The position numbers and the translations under genes are program-made. DNA of 40,012 nt from Flavobacteriales bacterium (lineage in GTDB: Bacteria > Bacteroidota > Bacteroidia > NS11-12g > UBA955). Positions 17,159 to 25,589 of the stretch are shown here, one piece after another. Location of the stretch: contig CANKVN010000010.1 in the NCBI GenBank assembly GCA_947487055.1, positions 1 through 40,012 of the forward strand, written 5' to 3'. The notes below the pieces were generated by a model. It was not told the origin of the DNA. It was given only the letters and a program-made list of their open reading frames with translations, and did not search any database. The stretch's first letter is position 1, and the number at the start of each line of letters is the position of its first letter.

Positions 17159-17230
17159 ACGACAGCACAACCATTGTTAATCACAAAGGCAATGCTGCAT
17201 TTTCCCTAGCAATGGAGGCAATGCCTGTTA

Positions 17231-17713
17231 TCACACACTTGGGATAGTGGGGTACGGGATGAAGCTGGCAGCAATATTGATGAGCGCGGGTGCAATGATA
17301 AACGCCAAAACAATAATGATGATGGCATGGGTCCAAGCCAGTTCCAAATTATTCTTGGTTAATTCTACATCTTCGTCTTCGTGTGTAAGCCGGCCCACAA
17401 TCAGGTAGCTAAGCCTGAAAAATAGCAACGAGAAAATCCACATACCCGTAAAATATCCGATGGCATAGGTAATGGCATTGGATACTTGGTTGTTGCCCAT
17501 AAAAAAGGTAAATGCCTGGTTTGTTAAATCGGCAATGTGGTATAGGTTTATACCGGCCATTAGCAGCGATGAAACGAACACAATCAGCACCGCCTGGTTT
17601 TTGGTGGGATTGGAAAATTTGGCAAAAAAGCGTTGCTGTAGTTTGGTGAAACCGAACATGTATACGATTCCCAAAATCATCAATACCAGTAGGTTCATTA
17701 ATCCTGTATTCAT
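17231..17713 (-). CDS. four-helix membrane protein, last gene of the envelope operon
   Basis: The 160-residue protein has four hydrophobic helices near residues 4-22, 40-60, 83-107 and 128-151. A charged loop (RLTHEDEDVELTKNNLELAW) lies before the last helix. It resembles small DUF350-type membrane proteins in layout, but I cannot confirm the family. It starts 16 bases after the transglutaminase-like gene and ends facing the 761-aa-frame protein gene, 72 bases away. It is the seventh and last gene of the operon. Confidence 0.72.
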   Translation of the reverse strand: MNTGLMNLLVLMILGIVYMFGFTKLQQRFFAKFSNPTKNQAVLIVFVSSLLMAGINLYHIADLTNQAFTFFMGNNQVSNAITYAIGYFTGMWIFSLLFFRLSYLIVGRLTHEDEDVELTKNNLELAWTHAIIIIVLAFIIAPALINIAASFIPYPTIPSV

Positions 17714-17729
17714 AGTTGTTTTATTATTT

Positions 17730-18662
17730 TTATCTGATAGGTACTACTTCCCAGTTTTTAAACATTTGCCACACTGGTGCACCCAATTCTGATGCGTTAT
17801 TGCGCTGTGTGCATTCCCAGGCATAATAGCGTTTTCCGGAACGCATATCCCTCACGGAAAGATTTCTATGCGGTGGGTTTGGAACACATATGCCCAGCAT
17901 GGCATGGCGCCCTGCTTCTACATCGCCCATTAGCATTTCTGCATCAAAACCCATGTTTAAATATTTTAAAATCGTCATAGCGAAAAGCGATTTGGTGTCA
18001 CAGTCGCCAGCTCCGTTTACGGCGTATTCCAGAGGAGAATATACAGCCCATGGAGCTACATTATCGCAACAGCCATAAGGATATGGTTTGGGTTTGCAGT
18101 CCTCTGTTGGCTTTTGCCCATTGCCATCCCTTATGTTTCTGCAAGGTTCCTGTTGGTTGGTGATGTAAGTATAGTCAAAGTTCTGGGCACTGGAAACCAC
18201 CATCTGCATGGCTGTCCTGTAATCCAGTTTTTGCTCCTGTATGATGTTCCTGTAACCATCTACCATGTCTTTCAATCCGTCTCGGTCGTGCCGGAACATG
18301 TTTATCCAGCAACCCTCATTTTGTGGGGATTTTAAACGCGTTTGTTTGGCAGATTCATAGGCTTTTCTTGAAATGGTAAATGACAGGGTATAGGTCTTGC
18401 CATCAAAGGATTCCCACTTCCAGGTGCGCTTGATAACACTGTTCGGGTCCTGGTTATCTTCCTCCTTTTCTGCCTCTTCTCTTTCCTGCTCTTCCTGCAA
18501 TGCAATGCGGTTCAAGGAGTCGTCGAGCAAATAACGCCTGGATAATTGTTGTTCGTTAAACAAACCAAGGTCTGATTTTACAATGGACAGGATAATCAAC
18601 AATATGATTAAAGCCCAAAAAAGCAATTGGGAAATATTGAAATATTTCTTTTCCTGATTCAT
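17730..18662 (-). CDS. membrane-anchored transglutaminase-like protein
   Basis: One N-terminal membrane helix (FWALIILLIILSIV, ~15-29) is followed by an acidic coiled-coil linker (EEQEREEAEKEEDNQD, ~57-72) and a papain-like transglutaminase fold. The putative triad is Cys221 (AGDCDTKSLFAMTIL), His253 (EAGRHAMLGI) and Glu283 (YYAWECT). Six further cysteines at 118-199 suggest an oxidising compartment, so the domain is probably periplasmic. In this fold class bacterial members act as cysteine proteases or amidases as often as crosslinkers. It is three bases from the upstream gene. A second protein with the same active-site pattern opens the operon. Confidence 0.8.
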   Translation of the reverse strand: MNQEKKYFNISQLLFWALIILLIILSIVKSDLGLFNEQQLSRRYLLDDSLNRIALQEEQEREEAEKEEDNQDPNSVIKRTWKWESFDGKTYTLSFTISRKAYESAKQTRLKSPQNEGCWINMFRHDRDGLKDMVDGYRNIIQEQKLDYRTAMQMVVSSAQNFDYTYITNQQEPCRNIRDGNGQKPTEDCKPKPYPYGCCDNVAPWAVYSPLEYAVNGAGDCDTKSLFAMTILKYLNMGFDAEMLMGDVEAGRHAMLGICVPNPPHRNLSVRDMRSGKRYYAWECTQRNNASELGAPVWQMFKNWEVVPIR

Positions 18663-18665
18663 CCT

Positions 18666-19604
18666 TTATTCTGCCGCTGCCCCTTTGTTTGTCCTGTGGT
18701 CGTATTTCCTGAATTCCAGTTTAAGGCCTTTAATCTGCTCCTGAAAAATATGGCAATATTTCTGGGTGATTAAATAATGATAGGTGGTTTTGCTGATTTC
18801 ATGCAAGGCCAGTTCCTGCACATAAGCGCCATGCCTTATTTCAGTGCTTCTGTAGATCACCAGTAATGGAATCATGTAAATGGCCAGTACCATCACGTCC
18901 AGCAATAGTTTCCACTTACCCAAACCGGCCGCCAAGGTGTCAAAAGTGAGCAGCAGTGAATTGGCGTTAATCAGGATAAAAGGTTCGTTGGCCGTAGGGG
19001 TTAGGATGTGCGTGTATGTCCAGTCATTAGGCTGCTGCTGCAGAATGGGTTTCAATTCTGCCAGGGCCAGGTTTATTTGCTGGCTAAACATCAGTATTTC
19101 TAAGCCATTGGCAAAAATCACCGCCAGCAATGCCATTACAAAAACCCGAACAGCAATGGTGAAAGCATTGCGTGGAGCAGCCGGATTAATGGAGATTTTA
19201 TCCCTTAATTTATCTTTTGCGGCTTGCGCCCAACCTTTTAAAATTTCATCGGGATGTTGGTAGGCGGTTCCTTCCAACTGGTGAAGATTATGCTCTTTGT
19301 AAAGGTTTTCGTGTTTGATGTGGTAATGGGCCAGGGTGCTGCCTTTGAGGTCTAAGCCGGTCATTAAAAATAACCGGTATAAATTAAAAACCACCATACC
19401 AATAAAAATGCCAACCCCAATGGCTATAAACCACTGGTGAAAGAGTATGAGTGAATAAACCGTAGCGGATACAGCACTGATTAATCCAATAACCAGCAAC
19501 ATCAACGAAATGCCATTGAATATGAACAATTGACGTTGCACCACCTCTGCAGGCAGTTTCTGCATGATGTCTTTGTCAATTCCTATTTGTTGGCTTAGCG
19601 GCAT
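18666..19604 (-). CDS. four-helix membrane protein of the envelope operon
   Basis: The 312-residue product has hydrophobic helices near 28-50, 54-76, 150-172 and 231-252. A charged cytoplasmic-looking segment lies between helices 2 and 3 (KHENLYKEHNLHQLEG) and a basic C-terminus (GLKLEFRKYDHRTNKG). The paired-helix arrangement and FNLYRLFLMTGLDL after helix 2 recall the DUF4407 protein three frames upstream (FNLDRFIVSS), so they may be distant relatives. I recognise no named family. It lies 32 bases after the preceding gene and three bases before the next. Confidence 0.72.
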   Translation of the reverse strand: MPLSQQIGIDKDIMQKLPAEVVQRQLFIFNGISLMLLVIGLISAVSATVYSLILFHQWFIAIGVGIFIGMVVFNLYRLFLMTGLDLKGSTLAHYHIKHENLYKEHNLHQLEGTAYQHPDEILKGWAQAAKDKLRDKISINPAAPRNAFTIAVRVFVMALLAVIFANGLEILMFSQQINLALAELKPILQQQPNDWTYTHILTPTANEPFILINANSLLLTFDTLAAGLGKWKLLLDVMVLAIYMIPLLVIYRSTEIRHGAYVQELALHEISKTTYHYLITQKYCHIFQEQIKGLKLEFRKYDHRTNKGAAAE

Positions 19605-19636
19605 TGTTGTAATCTCAATCTATGGTGTTTTTGCGG

Positions 19637-20596
19637 TTATTGGGGGCAGAATAAGGTGTATTTCCATTTGGTATCCGAGCTGCCGCCGGTAACCCGCACC
19701 ATGCAGTGGTCGTCCTTGTTGTATTGAAAATCAAAGCTGAGTGCACCGCAGCATGTGGCCGCATTTTTGCCGCCTACAAATCCCTTCACATTGCCATTGA
19801 TTTCGTTGGTAGATGAAACCAGGTTGCCTTCATAAAATACTTCCATTTTGTCGGGTACCGATTCCATGTCATATTCTATCACCACGCGCCCTGATTTATT
19901 GCCCAGAATGTGTTTCTTCTCGGTAATGCCACGTCCGCCAGATTTGGCTGCCTGGCTGCATCCGATGGTGTTGTCGGAATTCAGGCTGTCAATTTTTTTG
20001 CGCAGCCGTTCCACTTCTTCCTGGCAATCGGAACAATTATTTAATTTGAAATTACAACCACTCGGGTTGCATTTTTTAAGCAACAATAGCAAAAGCAGCA
20101 GCAACAACAACCATTTCAGGATATCCCATATTTTGGACAGACAACCATCTGCCTGAGGGAAAAATGGCGGTTTCACGGGTGGTTCCGGTGGATTGGGCTC
20201 CGGGTTTGGCACTGCGGTGGCCTGCTTGATTTTCCCCATAAAAGTACCCTCCAGAATGCCGTAGGTTTTGCCATCAATTTCCCATGAATCTTTTACTTTG
20301 GCATCTTTAATGACAACCTGCTCAAAATCGTGTACGATTTTATCCTGGATATACTGCCTATTACCAGGATTTAATTGGATATTGGTGACGTTATAAAGGA
20401 AAAGCGCATCGCGGTTCAGGTGCTCTTTCGGATTAAAATCCTGCAAGGGCACTATGTCGTGAAGTTCCCCCCTGTATAGCTTTACATGGTGCTTTTCCGG
20501 GCCGGGCATAGCCTGTCCATCCACCAGGGTGCTGCCTTGGTCCGTGTAATAATTACCGCTGAATTTACCTTGAACAAATAAAAATGGAAGCGCCAT
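19637..20596 (-). CDS. single-pass membrane protein with poly-leucine helix and C-terminal beta domain
   Basis: The N-terminal ~125 residues form a soluble domain that opens MALPFLFVQGKFSGNYY. A Pro-rich linker (NPEPNPPEPPVKPP, ~131-144) leads to a membrane helix with eleven consecutive Leu (163-173) bounded by Lys-Trp and Lys-Lys-Cys. After a Cys-rich turn (CNFKLNNCSDC) and a short coiled coil, residues ~233-319 form a beta-sandwich-like domain (SGRVVIEYDMESVPDKMEVFYEG ending KWKYTLFCP) resembling subtilase-associated or lectin-like domains in large secreted proteins. With no signal peptide, the N-domain is likely cytoplasmic and the beta domain outside. It is 13 bases from its upstream gene. 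Confidence 0.72.
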   Translation of the reverse strand: MALPFLFVQGKFSGNYYTDQGSTLVDGQAMPGPEKHHVKLYRGELHDIVPLQDFNPKEHLNRDALFLYNVTNIQLNPGNRQYIQDKIVHDFEQVVIKDAKVKDSWEIDGKTYGILEGTFMGKIKQATAVPNPEPNPPEPPVKPPFFPQADGCLSKIWDILKWLLLLLLLLLLLKKCNPSGCNFKLNNCSDCQEEVERLRKKIDSLNSDNTIGCSQAAKSGGRGITEKKHILGNKSGRVVIEYDMESVPDKMEVFYEGNLVSSTNEINGNVKGFVGGKNAATCCGALSFDFQYNKDDHCMVRVTGGSSDTKWKYTLFCPQ

Positions 20597-20609
20597 GCAG
20601 CCCGTTTGA

Positions 20610-21785
20610 TTAAGCGTTTTTATCCGTTTTTACGAATGAAGCCGGATCTTTCTGAATGTCTTCCTTTTCCTGTTTGGCAAACAGCGTGATCGCTTCCTTG
20701 GCGTTTTCTTCTTCCTTGGAATTCTGATGCTCCACAATGGCGATAATGCGCTTGGGGTTATAGAAACCTTTCATGGTGTGCAGCTTGCTGTTTTCATCGA
20801 TGATGTGCTCGCGGTTAATGCCTTGTTTGGTTTCCAATATCTGGTTAACGTTTTCGCTCATATAATCATAAGGAGATTTAATGAGCATCAGTTTCAGCAG
20901 CACCGGTGCAATTTCAATAAACACAAACATCAAGCGAATCATCCATGCGGGAATAGAAGAGCCGGGAATGGCATGCAGTGCCAGCAGGCGATCCAGCAGG
21001 CCGTGAGATGAGTTGTTTACGGAACTTAGTTCCTTGATTTTGGCTGTTTTTTCATCATCATACACCTGCAGTTTTTTGTCGAGGGCATTGATTTTGGTTT
21101 TGCGTTCTTCAATCCGGCCCATTACCTCAGTGGCCATTCTCTTGAATTCTTCGCACTTGGGGCCACAGCCGCCAAATTCGGTAGCGTTTTCTTTGGCTGC
21201 GCGTTTTTGATAATCTTCGCGTTCTTTTTCAAGGTTCTTTACTTCATCCTCAATGGTGGCTTTGTCTTTATTGAGCTTGTTGAATTCAGGAGACTTGGTG
21301 TAAATATCTTCAATCTTCTTGATTTCGGCCTTTTGTTCTTCCTGATCCAGTTTGTAAAACTGTTTGTCAATTTCCTTCTGAAAAATATACACTTCCAATG
21401 GTGCTGAAATGGTGAAACCCAGGATCATTGCCATGAGCAGGCGGGGAGAGGCATTGCCCAGTTCTTTTGGGGTAATGGTGTCTGTGCCGTCGCCTTTACC
21501 GGTGCTGGACACAATAAAACGGTCCAGGTTAAAGATAATGGCACCCCAAAGCAGCCCTACCGGAACGGCGATAGCTACATTTTCAAAAATGTAGTTGATG
21601 GCAAAAAACATAGACAGGGAGGCCAGTATACCGGTAGCCAAAACGATACCGCCAATACCTACATACTTAACGTGATCGGCATAACTGGAATATTTTAAAA
21701 TATCCTTGTCTGCACCGGCGCACCACCAAAGAAAGCGGGTTGCTCCCGAGGCAGGTTTAGCCGAATAATCTACATGTTCATTCAT
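20610..21785 (-). CDS. DUF4407 membrane protein
   Basis: The 391-residue product matches the DUF4407 layout. A conserved opening (FLWWCAGADKDILKYSSYADHVKY) precedes helices near 46-68 and 72-92, then FNLDRFIVSS, a third helix (LLMAMILGFTISAPLEVYIF), a long charged coiled coil (~140-250), and a fourth helix (WMIRLMFVFIEIAPVLLKLMLI) before a basic/acidic tail. Function of the family is unknown. It is three bases downstream of the previous gene. As the most recognisable member it is the best search handle for finding other copies of this operon. Confidence 0.88.
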   Translation of the reverse strand: MNEHVDYSAKPASGATRFLWWCAGADKDILKYSSYADHVKYVGIGGIVLATGILASLSMFFAINYIFENVAIAVPVGLLWGAIIFNLDRFIVSSTGKGDGTDTITPKELGNASPRLLMAMILGFTISAPLEVYIFQKEIDKQFYKLDQEEQKAEIKKIEDIYTKSPEFNKLNKDKATIEDEVKNLEKEREDYQKRAAKENATEFGGCGPKCEEFKRMATEVMGRIEERKTKINALDKKLQVYDDEKTAKIKELSSVNNSSHGLLDRLLALHAIPGSSIPAWMIRLMFVFIEIAPVLLKLMLIKSPYDYMSENVNQILETKQGINREHIIDENSKLHTMKGFYNPKRIIAIVEHQNSKEEENAKEAITLFAKQEKEDIQKDPASFVKTDKNA

Positions 21786-21788
21786 GGT

Positions 21789-22589
21789 TTATATTGATTT
21801 ATTTATTGTTTGCTGTTGTGTTGAATAATCCGATTCGTTTTCATTATAAAAGTGCCGGATTTGGTTGTATTTGGTGGTGCTGTAGTTGTATACAGCCAGT
21901 ATTTTACGTTCTCCCAAAGCAGTGTGCAGTGCCCTTCTGCTGTCGTTACGCAAAGCCACCGGCTCTGGATTCAACCGGGTGACACCTGCGTTGATTAAGG
22001 AATTGCGGGCGCCTATCATGGGTTTGTCCAGCGAGAAAGGCCTGTTGGTGGGCCACAACCGGCTAAGGGGCTGGGTTTTCAACGAGCGCTCATTGCCCAT
22101 CAGGCTCAATTCACCAAGTGGCGAAACCGCAAGACGGTACAGCTCGTTTTCCGGGATTCGAATGCTGGCTGTTATCTTTTTGCCGTTGAAGCCAGTAGCA
22201 ATGAGGGTGTATTCCGGACTTTCGGTATCAATAATCACGGTTGCGGAGTTGCCTTGCAGGGATTTTCCTACGGGCAGGATGTCGATGTTGCGCGCGCCGG
22301 TTATCTGCCAGATCAATGTTGCGGCACAGCCGTCAATAAATATGCCGTCGCCATCAATCCTGGCATACAGTTCAGCACCTTCTTTGTCCTTGCCCACATG
22401 CACGTGTGGTGTAGATTGCAGTTCGAAAAATGAAATGTGCAGGGGTTCGGGTTTGAGTAAAAACTTGGTGTACCTTACTATCAAGGAGAAATAAGGAATG
22501 ATAACCATACTGAAAACCACCAGGCCAAAGAGCAGCAGTTGTGTGCTTCTTTCCAGTTCGCTGAGCCATTCGAAAAAACTGTACATCAC
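21789..22589 (-). CDS. single-pass membrane protein of the envelope operon
   Basis: One membrane helix near residues 18-42 (LLLFGLVVFSMVIIPYFSLIV) is followed by a soluble beta-rich region (LHISFFELQSTPHVHVG through ATLIWQITGARNIDI, SATVIIDTESPEYTLIATGFNG). The pattern looks like an immunoglobulin-like fold. The polar C-terminal third (SRLWPTNRPFSLDKP, RALHTALGERKI) has no hydrophobic segment. The start overlaps the upstream transglutaminase-like stop by four bases (ATGA), which implies translational coupling. No known family recognised. Confidence 0.72.
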   Translation of the reverse strand: MMYSFFEWLSELERSTQLLLFGLVVFSMVIIPYFSLIVRYTKFLLKPEPLHISFFELQSTPHVHVGKDKEGAELYARIDGDGIFIDGCAATLIWQITGARNIDILPVGKSLQGNSATVIIDTESPEYTLIATGFNGKKITASIRIPENELYRLAVSPLGELSLMGNERSLKTQPLSRLWPTNRPFSLDKPMIGARNSLINAGVTRLNPEPVALRNDSRRALHTALGERKILAVYNYSTTKYNQIRHFYNENESDYSTQQQTINKSI

Positions 22590-23548
22590 ACCAGGGGATT
22601 AATTTCGGTTATCTCGCATGATATCCAGTTGATACTTCCAATGGCAACAGGTGCGGTGGTTTCGATTAATAAATAAGACTTGCCTTTATGGATGATACTC
22701 TCTCCGGCAATACCCAAATCGGAAATGGCTGCCATGGCATGTGCTCCGCTGGTTCTACTGGAATCCGATTTCACCATACAATGCACAATAACGATGTTTT
22801 CAACCGGTATCAGGTGGGATAAAATGGCGGCGAAGAAGAGGGATTTGCTGTCGCAGTCGGCATATCCCAAAATGAAACTTTCCGGAGGTAAACTCAATTC
22901 ATGGTAGTACCAGTCGGCAGAATCAAAGTTGGGCTGTCCGTAAGGAATAAATTGTATGAAATTGAGTGCAGCTTGTACCCGGTTGAAATAGTTGTCCTCG
23001 CCATGCAGGGCAAGCTGCTGTTTCAGGTCTTCGGCGATTTTGCCAGTCAGGGTGTCGTACTGGTTGAATAACTTGTGGTAGGCTACACCCCATTTGCTGT
23101 TGTTATCGAAAAACCAGCCGTTGCTGTTCAGGTGCAGGTCCATTTCGGCCTGGCTCACGCCCCCTGCTATTGAAAGGCCTTTTTCACCAACCACAACCAA
23201 TCTTTTGGGCAATCCAAAAGTGTCTACCTGTTTGGATGTCTCGGTGGGCTCAAGCAATACATGCGATCGGCCCATGATTTTGTTGATTAACGGATATTCA
23301 TAGGTAAAAGAAGCCTGATGACCTTCCAGTTTTCCCACAATAAACCGCTGATAGGCTCCATATTCCTTTGGAGGGGTTTGGTATTCCTTGGTTTTGGTTT
23401 TGTGCTGGGTTAAAAATTCTATCAGGGAAAGATGCGCTTCCGGATTGTATTGTGTGGCATTGCCTCCGCCCCGGTACTGAAATTCGAAACCCGCTAGGTA
23501 TGCAACCAGTATAACGCATATCAAAGGAATCAGAAAAAGACTATTCAT
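22586..23548 (-). CDS. transglutaminase-like protein, first gene of the envelope operon
   Basis: The N-terminal hydrophobic segment (FLIPLICVILVAYLAGFEF) is an uncleaved anchor or signal. The mature domain ends in a papain-like core: a helix (VQAALNFIQFIPYG), catalytic Cys232 (GYADCDSKSLFFAAIL), His270 (TSGAHAMAAI) and Glu296 (SYLLIETTAP). The spacing and the phrase LLIETTAP recall archaeal-type transglutaminase-like proteins. Compared with the second copy downstream (AGDCDTKSLFAMTIL) the Cys block is strikingly similar although the rest differs. A perfect -7 box (TATTTTTG) lies 25 bases upstream, so this is the operon's first gene. Confidence 0.8.
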   Translation of the reverse strand: MNSLFLIPLICVILVAYLAGFEFQYRGGGNATQYNPEAHLSLIEFLTQHKTKTKEYQTPPKEYGAYQRFIVGKLEGHQASFTYEYPLINKIMGRSHVLLEPTETSKQVDTFGLPKRLVVVGEKGLSIAGGVSQAEMDLHLNSNGWFFDNNSKWGVAYHKLFNQYDTLTGKIAEDLKQQLALHGEDNYFNRVQAALNFIQFIPYGQPNFDSADWYYHELSLPPESFILGYADCDSKSLFFAAILSHLIPVENIVIVHCMVKSDSSRTSGAHAMAAISDLGIAGESIIHKGKSYLLIETTAPVAIGSINWISCEITEINPLV

Positions 23549-23573
23549 GGAGGGGTAGGCCTTGAAGGAAATT

Positions 23574-23581
23574 CAAAAATA
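23574..23581 (-). promoter_or_regulatory. -7 element of the seven-gene envelope operon
   Basis: The minus strand reads TATTTTTG, matching TAnnTTTG, 25 bases before the first ATG. I see no good -33 TTG at the usual distance. Confidence 0.5.
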
Positions 23582-23659
23582 TCAAATAATATCTGTAATG
23601 TGAAATTTACATTTGGGAAAATGCCAATTGATTTTTATTAAACCATATGGCTGTTAAGC

Positions 23660-23758
23660 ATGAAGATTACGCGGTGTATCGTTATGGGTTTAATAGCAGT
23701 CCTTTTCACATGGTTAACCTATAGGGGAATAGGTGGCATATTTTCAGAAAAGCCTTAA
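23660..23758 (+). CDS. possible 32-residue single-helix membrane peptide
   Basis: A short frame (MKITRCIVMGLIAVLFTW to GIFSEKP) lies between the divergent operon start and the thioesterase stop. It has a positively charged N-terminus and one hydrophobic helix, the look of a small membrane peptide. There is no clear promoter, and a competing frame (MAVKHEDYAVYRYGF) covers the same bases. It may be chance. Confidence 0.2.
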   Translation: MKITRCIVMGLIAVLFTWLTYRGIGGIFSEKP

Positions 23759-23781
23759 TTTATATTGGGTATGAGATAGCA

Positions 23782-24333
23782 TTAAGCCTGCTGTATCGTG
23801 CAGTTCTCATGCTCGCACAATGCCATCAATGCGGCTTTATCCAGGTGCTTGAGGTTGCTTTTTAATGTGGCGCGTTTTTGTTTGGAAATGTCGCGGATGG
23901 TTTTGCCTTCGCAAAATCTAATTAGTTCCTTTTCGTTTTGGATAATCAATCCCGGTACCTCTTTTAGCGTGCCATCATCATTTTTTGCAGCCATGGTAAA
24001 ATAACAGGAGTTGGTATGTCTGGAGCTGCCTGTCCTGGGATTAAATGATTCTATCCGCATACCTACAATCATGGTGGTGCGGCCCACATAATTCACCGAC
24101 GCCTTCACGGTGAGCAAATCCCCCACATCGACAGGTGATAAAAATTCAACCCCTTCAACGGCTACGGTTACCACATAGCTTCCGCTGTGCTTGCTGGCGC
24201 AAACGTAGGCCACCTTGTCCATAACGGAAAGCAGCAATCCGCCGTGTACTTTTCCGCCAAAATTGGCATAGGCAGGAATCATCAGTTCCGTGTAGGTTGT
24301 TTCCGAATCGGCAATGGACTTCATGTTGTTCAT
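23782..24333 (-). CDS. acyl-CoA thioesterase, hotdog fold
   Basis: This 183-residue cytoplasmic enzyme should hydrolyse acyl-CoA to free acid and CoA. The single hotdog domain shows the YciA/BACH-type pattern: MIPAYANFGGKVHGGLLLSVMDKVAY (the hydration site lies in this stretch), VEFLSPVDVGDLLTVKASV, and VGRTTMIVGMRIES. The ~50-residue C-terminal tail (GKTIRDISKQKRATLKSNL) is longer than in YciA. The start used is ATG 4333 of the 24 kb block; a second ATG three codons later fits equally. The gene stands alone, facing away from the rhodopsin gene. Confidence 0.88.
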   Translation of the reverse strand: MNNMKSIADSETTYTELMIPAYANFGGKVHGGLLLSVMDKVAYVCASKHSGSYVVTVAVEGVEFLSPVDVGDLLTVKASVNYVGRTTMIVGMRIESFNPRTGSSRHTNSCYFTMAAKNDDGTLKEVPGLIIQNEKELIRFCEGKTIRDISKQKRATLKSNLKHLDKAALMALCEHENCTIQQA

Positions 24334-24826
24334 GTTTGTTTAACGAAATTAAGCAACGGTGGTGGTATGTTATATAGTATTAGGATATGCCTGCAAAGTG
24401 TTGCAAACTTAACCCTGTAGTTAATAAAGTGGATATGGCATTCACCGCCAGGATTGCGCTCATTCAACAAAAATAAGCCTGGTTTTGGATTTGTAAAACA
24501 ACCCGCTGCTTTCATTTAGGTGGGTATCCGTGAAAAGTCAGGCAGTTTTCCAAAGAATTTGCACCAATTCCACCATCGAAGTTATCCACATTTTAAAAAA
24601 ATTTAATTTTTGAGACATTTTTTTTGACGGAGGGTGGTGTATTTTCTGAAATCCAACGTAAATAAGCCTTTTGATGGGTTTGAATTCGAATTTATGCCAA
24701 AAAAACTCGACGATTACAGCCCTTGTAAGTGTTGAAAAGCCCTCGTAATATAAGAAATATTCTGCAAAGTGCAAACTAAAACTTTAGGATTGTGTTCATT
24801 TGCTACAACATATAAAAACCAAAAGT
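24334..24826. other. long intergenic region between thioesterase and rhodopsin
   Basis: No convincing gene is visible in almost 500 bases. The right end should hold the rhodopsin promoter: TTCATTTG (24795-24802) resembles the -7 box, with TTG missing at the expected -33 place. A run of A then T (AAAAAAATTTAATTTTTG, ~24594-24611) could be a protein-binding or bent-DNA site. A 78-codon minus-strand frame here looks non-coding. Confidence 0.45.
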
Positions 24827-25531
24827 ATGGAACATTTAAAAATTGCGACCGACAATTACGTAGCATTTACGTTTTTTATCGGCACCATGGCCATGATGGC
24901 CGCTTCTGTTTTCTTCTTTTTTGAGTTGAACAACACTTCTCAAAAATGGAGGACTTCTGTGTTGGTTTCTGGTATTATCACCTTTATTGCAGCAGTACAC
25001 TACTACTACATGAGGGGTTATAACCTGGAGACTGGCGATTCACCAACCTTCTTCCGTTATGTGGACTGGTTGCTTACTGTTCCTTTGATGTGCGTTGAGT
25101 TTTACCTCATCACCAAAAAGGCAGGCGCAAAACAAGGTCTGATGTGGAAACTAATCCTGGCTTCTGTTATCATGCTGGTAACAGGCTACTGGGGCGAAGC
25201 CGTTGCACCTAAACAGGCTGCATTCTGGGGCTTGCTTTCAGGTTTGGCTTATTTCTGGATCGTATGGATGGTATGGAAAGGCGAAGTTGCTCAGCTTTCA
25301 AAAGCCAGCAGCCCTGCAGTTCAAAAAGCCATCGATGCGCTTTTGAAATTCGTTGTAATCGGTTGGGGTATCTACCCATTGGGCTACCTGGTTGGAACCG
25401 CTGATGGTCAGTGGTATGCCTTCTTTGGTAACCTGAACCTTAACATGGACATCATCTACAACATTGGTGACGCTGTGAACAAAATTGGATTTGGTCTGGT
25501 TGTTTATGCCTTAAGCAGAACCGAAGATTAA
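24827..25531 (+). CDS. proteorhodopsin-type light-driven proton pump
   Basis: The 234-residue seven-helix protein binds retinal and should pump protons out of the cell in light. In helix C, RYVDWLLTVPLMCVEF gives Asp80 (proton acceptor), Thr84 and Glu91 (donor), the DTE motif of proton pumps. His58 (AAVHYYYMR) matches the Asp-partner His. Asp215 and Lys219 (GDAVNKIGFG) match the counter-ion and the retinal Schiff-base Lys. The spectral-tuning position (Leu/Gln105 in proteorhodopsin) is Met88, usually green-absorbing. I start at ATG 24827 because the in-frame TTG at 24800 lies inside the likely -7 box. A terminator-like hairpin separates it from the retinal-forming gene. Confidence 0.97.
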   Translation: MEHLKIATDNYVAFTFFIGTMAMMAASVFFFFELNNTSQKWRTSVLVSGIITFIAAVHYYYMRGYNLETGDSPTFFRYVDWLLTVPLMCVEFYLITKKAGAKQGLMWKLILASVIMLVTGYWGEAVAPKQAAFWGLLSGLAYFWIVWMVWKGEVAQLSKASSPAVQKAIDALLKFVVIGWGIYPLGYLVGTADGQWYAFFGNLNLNMDIIYNIGDAVNKIGFGLVVYALSRTED

Positions 25532-25551
25532 TTCATAAAAATACTCATTCT

Positions 25552-25589
25552 AAAGGGGTTTCTATCATTCGTGAAGAAACCCCTTTTTT
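25552..25589 (+). terminator. intrinsic terminator or attenuator between rhodopsin and crtY-blh
   Basis: AAAGGGGTTTCT (25552-25563) pairs over 12 bases with AGAAACCCCTTT (25575-25586) around an 11-base loop and runs into six T. The next gene's ATG (25590) is the base after the T tract. Read-through would give a bicistronic mRNA, while efficient termination would leave the fusion gene without an obvious promoter. Confidence 0.85.

Noticed and set aside
17159-17230. Two-way terminator between convergent genes
   Set aside because: Only a weak inverted repeat (CCATTG/CAATGG) without a T tract is present.
4959-23548. Gasdermin-like pore former as target of the caspase or CHAT protease
   Set aside because: No protein of the usual ~270-residue size and pattern is present; the 612-residue partner does not resemble one by eye.
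24538-24774. 78-codon minus-strand frame upstream of the rhodopsin
   Set aside because: Its composition is odd, with no family, promoter or start signal; more likely intergenic.
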